Below, one piece after another: positions 20,729 to 26,789 of a stretch of DNA of 26,789 bases (position 1 is its first letter; the number at the start of each line of letters is the position of its first letter). Below the pieces are notes generated by a model that was not told the DNA's origin, ran no database searches, and was given only the letters and a program-made list of their open reading frames with translations. The stretch is from an uncultured bacterium (GTDB taxonomy: Bacteria > Actinomycetota > Coriobacteriia > Coriobacteriales > Coriobacteriaceae): contig CAJMSV010000015.1 in the NCBI GenBank assembly GCA_905216175.1, forward strand, positions 1 to 26,789, given 5' to 3'. A program made the translations under genes and the position numbers.

Positions 20729-21532
20729 GTGGAAATTTTTGAAAAGCTGCCTGATGAGATTAATCATCTGGTCAGCGAGTTCAGCTCCACCCCTGTCGTG
20801 GGCGATCTGAGCTGCGGCATCACGCAGTACTCGTTTTGGCTGATCGTCTCCACGATCGTGCTCCTGATCGTCCTGGCCGTGTTCAAGAAGAAGCAGACCC
20901 TGGTTCCCAAGGGCTTCTTCGTCAACGGTTTCGAGTACATCATCGAGTACGTCGAGAACGATATCGGCAAGGGCGTCGTGGGTGAGAACTGGAAGAAGCA
21001 CTTCCCGTTCCTGTGCTCGCTTTTCCTGTTCATCCTGCTCAACAACATGATCGGCCTGATCCCGGGAATGAAGCCCGGCACCGGCGCAATCGGCTCCACC
21101 GCCGCGCTCGCCATCTTCGCCTTCGTGTACTTCATCTACTACGGATGCAAGGCTCACGGCGTGATTGGCTACATCAAGAGCCTCGCCCCGCAGGGCGTGA
21201 GCTTCCCGATGAACGTGCTCGTGTGGGTCGTCGAGCTCTTCTCGACCTTCCTGCGCCTCATCACGCTCGCCGTCCGTCTGTTCTGCAACATGTTCGCAGG
21301 ACACGTGGTCATGGGCTCGTTCGCCATCATGGCGAGCATGTTCATGCAGCCGCTGCTTCAGCAGGTTTCCGCGGCCCACGCCGTCGGCGCCCTGCCTTCG
21401 CTGGCCTGGCTTGCCATCCTCATCCTGATCTATGCGATCGAGCTTGTGGTCGGCGCCATCCAGGCTTACGTCTTCACGGTCCTTACCGCCGTGTATGTCT
21501 CCGAGGCAGAGGAGGTCGCGGAGGAGGAGTAG
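20729..21532 (+). CDS. atpB: ATP synthase Fo subunit a
   Basis: A 267-residue membrane protein that forms the two proton half-channels against the c-ring. The essential arginine is Arg183 in 'LRLITLAVRLFCNMFAGH', and the C-terminal helices 'LAILILIYAIELVVGAIQAY' carry the usual polar residues Glu and Gln. 'NNMIGLIPGM' is a family landmark. The start is GTG at 20729, supported by AAAGG 6 bases upstream and a conserved-looking N-terminus; there is no ATG nearby in frame. The gene follows the small membrane protein by 3 bases. A gap of 124 bases separates it from atpE, the only real gap inside the operon. Confidence 0.97.
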   Translation: MEIFEKLPDEINHLVSEFSSTPVVGDLSCGITQYSFWLIVSTIVLLIVLAVFKKKQTLVPKGFFVNGFEYIIEYVENDIGKGVVGENWKKHFPFLCSLFLFILLNNMIGLIPGMKPGTGAIGSTAALAIFAFVYFIYYGCKAHGVIGYIKSLAPQGVSFPMNVLVWVVELFSTFLRLITLAVRLFCNMFAGHVVMGSFAIMASMFMQPLLQQVSAAHAVGALPSLAWLAILILIYAIELVVGAIQAYVFTVLTAVYVSEAEEVAEEE

Positions 21533-21620
21533 TCTTCCGTTCGCGCCTTAAAGGTAAGGCAATTCGTTAAACCGCCGGTGCCCGTACCCATGGAGCCCGG
21601 CAGTTATAAAAAGGTTATCC

Positions 21621-21640
21621 TGCGTGAAATAAGACACGCA
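21621..21640 (+). other. mRNA stem just upstream of the atpE ribosome binding site
   Basis: TGCGTG (21621-21626) pairs perfectly with CACGCA (21635-21640) across AAATAAGA. It ends five bases before AAAGGAGG. Since the c subunit is needed in many copies, a stem here could mark a processing site or shape the initiation region for high translation; this is inference. Confidence 0.4.
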
Positions 21641-21656
21641 CGACAAAGGAGGAATC

Positions 21657-21851
21657 GTGGGAGTTATCGGTTACGGTCTCGGTGTTATCGGCGCTGGTCT
21701 TGCTATCGGCCTGTCTGCTCTGGGTGCTACGGGTGCTATGGCCCGTCAGCCTGAGGTCCAGGGCCGCGTGTTCACCGTCTTCATCATGGGCTCCGCTTTC
21801 GGCGAGGCTCTGGCTCTGATCGGCTTCGTTGTCGCGCTGATCGTTAAATAG
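21657..21851 (+). CDS. atpE: ATP synthase Fo subunit c, unusually short
   Basis: A 64-residue hairpin of two membrane helices; about ten copies or more form the rotating proton ring. Helix 1 is glycine- and alanine-rich (residues 3-27), the polar loop 'ARQPEVQGR' (29-37) contacts F1, and helix 2 carries the proton-binding Glu50 in 'FGEALALIGF'. The residue after Glu50 is Ala and helix 1 has no Gln, so the sodium-binding pattern is absent and protons are the likely ion. Subunit c is usually 70-90 residues; here the N-terminus before helix 1 is almost missing. The GTG start at 21657 is fixed by the excellent AAAGGAGG 4 bases upstream, so the shortness is not a start-site error. Confidence 0.95.
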   Translation: MGVIGYGLGVIGAGLAIGLSALGATGAMARQPEVQGRVFTVFIMGSAFGEALALIGFVVALIVK

Positions 21852-21866
21852 CACGGAGCGTCAAGT

Positions 21867-22469
21867 ATGAATCTTTCATCCCAGAAGAGCGCGATCGCAC
21901 TCTCCGCGTCCGCGGCCGCGCTGCTCATGCCGGTTTCCGCGTTCGCCGAGGACGGCGCCGCCGGTGCGGACATCCTCATCCCTAAGATGGCGGAGTTCAT
22001 CCCGGCGCTTATCGCCTTCCTGATCATCTGGATCGTGCTGGCCAAGGTCGCCCTGCCGGGCATCATGAAAACCATGGAGGAGCGCGGCAAGAAGATCGAG
22101 GAGAGCCTCGACGAGGCCGAGAAGACCAAGCAGGAGGCCATCGCCAAGCGCGCTGAGTCCGACTCGATCGTCACCGACGCCCGTCGTCAGGCTGCCGACA
22201 TCGTTCTCGAGGCCCGTAAGGACGCCGAGTCCGAGCGCGCCCGTATCATCGAGGCTGCTCACAAGGAGGCCGAGGAGATCATCGCCAAGGCCCATACGAC
22301 CGTCGAGGACGAGCGCAAGTCCATCTACGCCGGTGCCGCGAGCTCCATCGCCGACCTGTCCGTTGCCGTCGCCACCAAGATTGTGGGCGAGGCACTCGAG
22401 GACGATGCCGAGCAGAAGAAGCTCATCGAGCGCTACATCCAGGAAGCAGGTAGCCTGAATGCCGACTAG
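21867..22469 (+). CDS. atpF: ATP synthase Fo subunit b with signal-peptide-like N-terminus
   Basis: A 200-residue stator subunit. The membrane helix lies at about 41-62 ('MAEFIPALIAFLIIWIVLAK'), followed by a long charged coiled coil at about 70-165 that forms the peripheral stalk and ends in a region that binds delta. Before the usual start there is an extra 38 residues: a short basic n-region, a hydrophobic stretch at 8-27 and 'SAFAEDGA', which looks like a signal peptidase cleavage site after Ala27. Common b subunits, at about 160-170 residues, lack this. ATG 21867 has GGAG 8 bases upstream, and no later start has one. It overlaps atpH by 11 bases. The signal-like start probably ensures the N-out topology. 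Confidence 0.95.
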   Translation: MNLSSQKSAIALSASAAALLMPVSAFAEDGAAGADILIPKMAEFIPALIAFLIIWIVLAKVALPGIMKTMEERGKKIEESLDEAEKTKQEAIAKRAESDSIVTDARRQAADIVLEARKDAESERARIIEAAHKEAEEIIAKAHTTVEDERKSIYAGAASSIADLSVAVATKIVGEALEDDAEQKKLIERYIQEAGSLNAD

Positions 22470-22935
22470 CCGCTATCAGGACAAGGTGCTCGAGACCTAC
22501 GCGCGCTCCCTTCTGGAAGCCGCCAAGGCCGAGAACCATGTGTTCGAGGACCTCGAGATGATCGAGCGCCTGGCTTCTGCCAGCCCCGAGATCATCGCCG
22601 TGCTCGACACCATGTCCAAGCGCGACCAGCTCGACCTTCTTCCCAAGGTGGCAGCTGCCTTTAAGTATGTTGCCGAGGAAGACGAGGATGTAGTGGGCGT
22701 GACCGTCACCACGGCGATCCCGCTCGACGACGAGCTGCGTCAAACCATCACTAAGAAATGCGAGCAGGACTTCGGCCGCAAGGTATTCCTTATCGAGCAG
22801 GTCGACCCGTCTATCGTGGGCGGCCTGGTGCTCGAGGCCCGCGGTGAGCGTCGTGACATTTCCGTCAAGACGCAGCTGCGCATCGCGCAGGAGACCCTCG
22901 CAAACTCTGCTAATTCGTACGGAGGTGAAGCCTAA
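22459..22935 (+). CDS. atpH: ATP synthase F1 subunit delta
   Basis: A 158-residue soluble subunit linking the stator stalk to the top of F1. 'YARSLLEAAKAENHVFEDL' at 14-32 is the N-terminal helical domain pattern that binds alpha; 'VTVTTAIPLDDELRQTI' and 'DPSIVGGLVLEARGERRDIS' form the C-terminal domain that contacts b. It is slightly shorter than the usual 175-185 residues, the difference lying in the N-terminal helical bundle. ATG 22459 lies within the last codons of atpF (11-base overlap), with GGAAGCAGG upstream; the stop overlaps the atpA start by one base (TAATG). Tight coupling fits the one-copy stoichiometry. Confidence 0.95.
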   Translation: MPTSRYQDKVLETYARSLLEAAKAENHVFEDLEMIERLASASPEIIAVLDTMSKRDQLDLLPKVAAAFKYVAEEDEDVVGVTVTTAIPLDDELRQTITKKCEQDFGRKVFLIEQVDPSIVGGLVLEARGERRDISVKTQLRIAQETLANSANSYGGEA

Positions 22936-24533
22936 TGTCCGAAACCCTCAATGCCCAGGATATCGCCAAGAAACTGCAGGAGCAGCTCACGAGCCTCTCC
23001 GCGACGGTCGATACGCATGAGGTTTCAACGGTCGACGAGGTAGGCGACGGCATCGCGCGCGTCTCCGGCCTCAAGAGCGCCATGGCAGGCGAGCTTCTGG
23101 AGTTCAAGAGCTCCGATACCGGTGAGACCGTCTTCGGCCTTGCCCAGAACCTTGACCGTGACGAGGTCGGCGCCGTTCTGTTTGGTGCCGTCGACTCCAT
23201 CAAGGAAGGCGACGAGTGCCGCACCACTGGCCGCATTATGGATATCCCCGTGAGCCGCGCCATGCTCGGCCGCGTCGTCAATCCGCTCGGCCAGCCTATC
23301 GACGGCCTGGGCGACATCGTCGCCACGCACCGTCGTCCCATTGAGTTCACGGCCCCCGGCGTCATCGATCGTACCCCGGTGTGCGAGCCGGTTCAGACCG
23401 GTCTGTTGGCCATCGACTCCATGGTGCCTATCGGCCGCGGCCAGCGTGAGCTCATCATCGGCGACCGTAAGACCGGTAAGACCGCTATTGCCATCGACGC
23501 TATCCTCAATCAGCGCGGCAAGGGTATGGTCTGCATCTATGTCGCTATCGGCCAGAAGGCCTCCACGGTTGCCAACATCCGCGAGACCCTCGCTCAGCAC
23601 GGTGCGCTCGACTACACCATCATCGTTTCGGCCACCGCTGCCGATTCCGCCCCTATGCAGTACATCGCGCCTATGGCCGGTGCCGCTATCGGCGAGTTCT
23701 TCATGTACAACGGCGAGGACGGCAAGCCCGCCAGCGAGACCAACCCCGGCGGCCACGTGCTCGTCATCTACGACGACCTGTCCAAGCAGGCTGTGGCCTA
23801 CCGTCAGATGTCGCTGACGCTGCATCGTCCGCCCGGACGCGAGGCCTATCCTGGCGACATCTTCTACCTGCACTCTCGTCTGCTCGAGCGTGCCGTCAAG
23901 ATGTCCAAGAAGAACGGTTACGGCTCCATGACGGCTCTGCCGATCATCGAGACCCAGGACGGCGACGTCTCGGCCTACATTCCGACCAACGTCATTTCCA
24001 TTACCGATGGTCAGATCTATCTGCAGTCCGAGCTCTTCTTCCAGGGCCAGCGCCCGGCAGTCGACGTGGGCATTTCCGTGTCCCGCGTCGGTGGCGACGC
24101 GCAGACCAAGGCCATGAAGCAGGTCGCCGGCAACCTCCGTCTGGACCTCGCTTCGTACCAGGAGCTCGCCGGCTTTACGCAGTTCGGCTCCGACCTCGAC
24201 GAGGCCACGCAAAAGCAGCTTACCCACGGCGCTCGCATGACCGAGCTCCTGAAGCAGCCGCGTTACAAGCCGTTTGAGGTTGGCGAGCAGATCGTTACGC
24301 TGTTCGCTGGCAACGAGGGCTTCCTGGATGACCTGGAGATCGCCGACGTGCTGCCCTTCCGTGCCGAGCTCATCGAGTACATGGACAATGGCTTTGGTTC
24401 GCTGCTCGACAAGGTTCGCGCCAAGAAGATCGATGATGACACCAAGGCTGAGCTCTTGCGCGTCATCGGCGACTTCAAGCAGCAGTTCATGGCCAAGCAC
24501 CATTCGGATGTTTCTGGATCAGAGGAGAACTAA
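22935..24533 (+). CDS. atpA: ATP synthase F1 subunit alpha
   Basis: A 532-residue non-catalytic nucleotide-binding subunit, three per F1. The P-loop is 'GDRKTGKTA' at 176-184; Lys179 replaces the usual Gln (E. coli Gln172). The arginine finger lies in 'VGISVSRVGGDAQTKAM', reaching into the beta active site. 'LIIG', 'IYVAIGQKAS' and 'VIYDDLSKQAVAYRQMSL' are standard. An N-terminal stretch of about 25 residues that binds delta is present. The start ATG at 22935 overlaps the atpH stop by one base, with GGAGG 9-14 bases upstream. The length is somewhat above the typical 500-515, mostly at the C-terminus. Confidence 0.98.
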   Translation: MSETLNAQDIAKKLQEQLTSLSATVDTHEVSTVDEVGDGIARVSGLKSAMAGELLEFKSSDTGETVFGLAQNLDRDEVGAVLFGAVDSIKEGDECRTTGRIMDIPVSRAMLGRVVNPLGQPIDGLGDIVATHRRPIEFTAPGVIDRTPVCEPVQTGLLAIDSMVPIGRGQRELIIGDRKTGKTAIAIDAILNQRGKGMVCIYVAIGQKASTVANIRETLAQHGALDYTIIVSATAADSAPMQYIAPMAGAAIGEFFMYNGEDGKPASETNPGGHVLVIYDDLSKQAVAYRQMSLTLHRPPGREAYPGDIFYLHSRLLERAVKMSKKNGYGSMTALPIIETQDGDVSAYIPTNVISITDGQIYLQSELFFQGQRPAVDVGISVSRVGGDAQTKAMKQVAGNLRLDLASYQELAGFTQFGSDLDEATQKQLTHGARMTELLKQPRYKPFEVGEQIVTLFAGNEGFLDDLEIADVLPFRAELIEYMDNGFGSLLDKVRAKKIDDDTKAELLRVIGDFKQQFMAKHHSDVSGSEEN

Positions 24534-24538
24534 GCCCC

Positions 24539-25446
24539 ATGGCCAACCTTCGCGACATTAAGAAGCGAATCTCCTCGGTTACCACGACCAAGCAGATCAC
24601 GCGCACGATGGAGATGGTCTCTACGGCCAAGATTCGTCGTGCCCTCGATCGCTCCAAGCAGGCCGAGCCCTATAAGGAGGCGCTGACCGACGTCATGTTG
24701 ACGGTCGCCGGCGACGCCTCCTGTTCGGGCACCGATCCCATGCTGCAGAAGCATGAGAGCGTCAAGCATGGCCTGATTGTCGTTATTGCCTCGGACCGCG
24801 GCCTTGCCGGCGGTTTCAATACGACGGTGGAGCGCACGGCCGAAAAGCTCGCCGCTTCTTGGGCGAACGACGGCATCGAATACGAGATCATCGCGTGCGG
24901 GCGTAAGCCGGCCACGTATTTCCGTGACCGCGCAAACGTTGTCATGCACTTTGAGGGCAACTCCTCTGAGCCCGATTTCAATCAGGCCCGCATGATCTCC
25001 TCTCATATCTGCGATGCGTATCGTGCCGGTGAGCTTGACCGTGTCGAGCTTGTCTACCACCACGCCAAGAACCGCGTGGATCAGGAGCTTCGCGTCGAGC
25101 ATCTGTTGCCGCTCGACCCCGAGATGATCGCTATGGCCCACGGTCCGCGTAAGAACGAGACCGACGCCCCTAAGCGCATCTCGTCCACGTTCGAGTTCGT
25201 GCCCTCTCCCGAGCATGTTCTCGGCAAGCTTGTGCCGTCTTATATCCTGACGGTCATCTACCAGGCCCTGATCGATTCGGCGGCTGCCGAGCAGGGTGCA
25301 CGCCGCAAGGCCATGCACTCCGCGACGGAAAACGCCACCGCGATCATCTCGACCCTTACCCGCACGTATAGTCGCGTGCGCCAGGCTTCGATCACGACCG
25401 AGATTAACGAGATCGTCGGCGGAGCCTCAGCATTGGAGGAACAGTA

Positions 25447-25447
<1 letters not shown>
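24539..25447 (+). CDS. atpG: ATP synthase F1 subunit gamma
   Basis: A 302-residue central shaft subunit that turns inside the alpha-beta hexamer. Both ends, which form the coiled coil, are canonical: 'RDIKKRISSVTTTKQITRTM' and 'MVSTAKIRRA' at the N-terminus, and 'ALIDSAAAEQGARRKAMHSA' and 'TEINEIVGGASAL' at the C-terminus. 'VIASDRGLAGGFNT' is the conserved start of the globular domain. ATG 24539 is 5 bases after the atpA stop, with GAGGAG about 11 bases upstream. The stop overlaps the atpD start by one base (TAATG). Length is near 285-310, normal for Gram-positive bacteria. Confidence 0.97.

Positions 25448-26789
<1,342 letters not shown>

Noticed and set aside
23025..24503. A 492-codon minus-strand open frame opposite atpA
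   Set aside because: It is a codon-structure shadow of atpA, with low-complexity composition and no domain.

Overview
The window reads as chromosomal DNA of a high-GC Gram-positive bacterium, most probably class Coriobacteriia and close to Collinsella. The reasons are GC-rich codon use, purine-rich ribosome binding sites before nearly every gene, protein sequences resembling that group, and many short palindromic repeats between genes. This placement is inference from sequence character; no database search was possible.

Layout. (1) 1-3043, minus strand: a MarR regulator followed by two half-size ABC exporter genes, the second cut by the window edge. The three genes overlap by 8 bases at each junction, and a consensus-like promoter overlaps a perfect palindrome upstream of the regulator. 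(2) 3255-4401, plus: a pyridoxal/pyridoxamine kinase overlapping a small Cys-rich TIGR04076-like protein. (3) 4513-6246, minus: an MFS transporter followed by a low-molecular-weight protein tyrosine phosphatase. (4) 6508-8347, plus: an unknown single-pass membrane protein and a LacX-type aldose epimerase. (5) 8628-11520, plus: a polar amino acid ABC importer (Tat-type lipoprotein, permease, ATPase). (6) 11593-13008: an M20 metallopeptidase. (7) 13237-17803: the translation cluster prfA, prmC, tsaC, interrupted by a structured non-coding region and by a HigBA-type toxin-antitoxin pair. (8) 17817-20129: glycerol kinase and uracil phosphoribosyltransferase. (9) 20414 to the end: the F-type ATP synthase operon, small membrane protein (atpI position)-B-E-F-H-A-G-D, with atpD running off the window.

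How the genes work together. RF1 (prfA) ends translation and PrmC methylates its GGQ glutamine; TsaC makes the precursor for tRNA t6A, so the cluster is translational. The atp genes encode nearly a whole F1Fo complex, missing only epsilon, which would lie downstream. The three importer genes make a complete uptake system. The two ABC half-transporters look like a heterodimer with one degenerate and, presumably, one competent ATP site.

Most of the genes are ordinary housekeeping or transport genes, and no clearly new multi-gene system stands out. The most unusual material is non-coding: several families of dispersed palindromes, one with compensatory base changes across three copies, a nested three-stem element after prfA, and a palindrome-ended segment inside the M20 peptidase gene. 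Protein oddities are a large Ala/Glu-rich insert in PrmC, a glycerol kinase lacking a phosphate-loop arginine, a signal-peptide-like start on AtpF and a very short AtpE.
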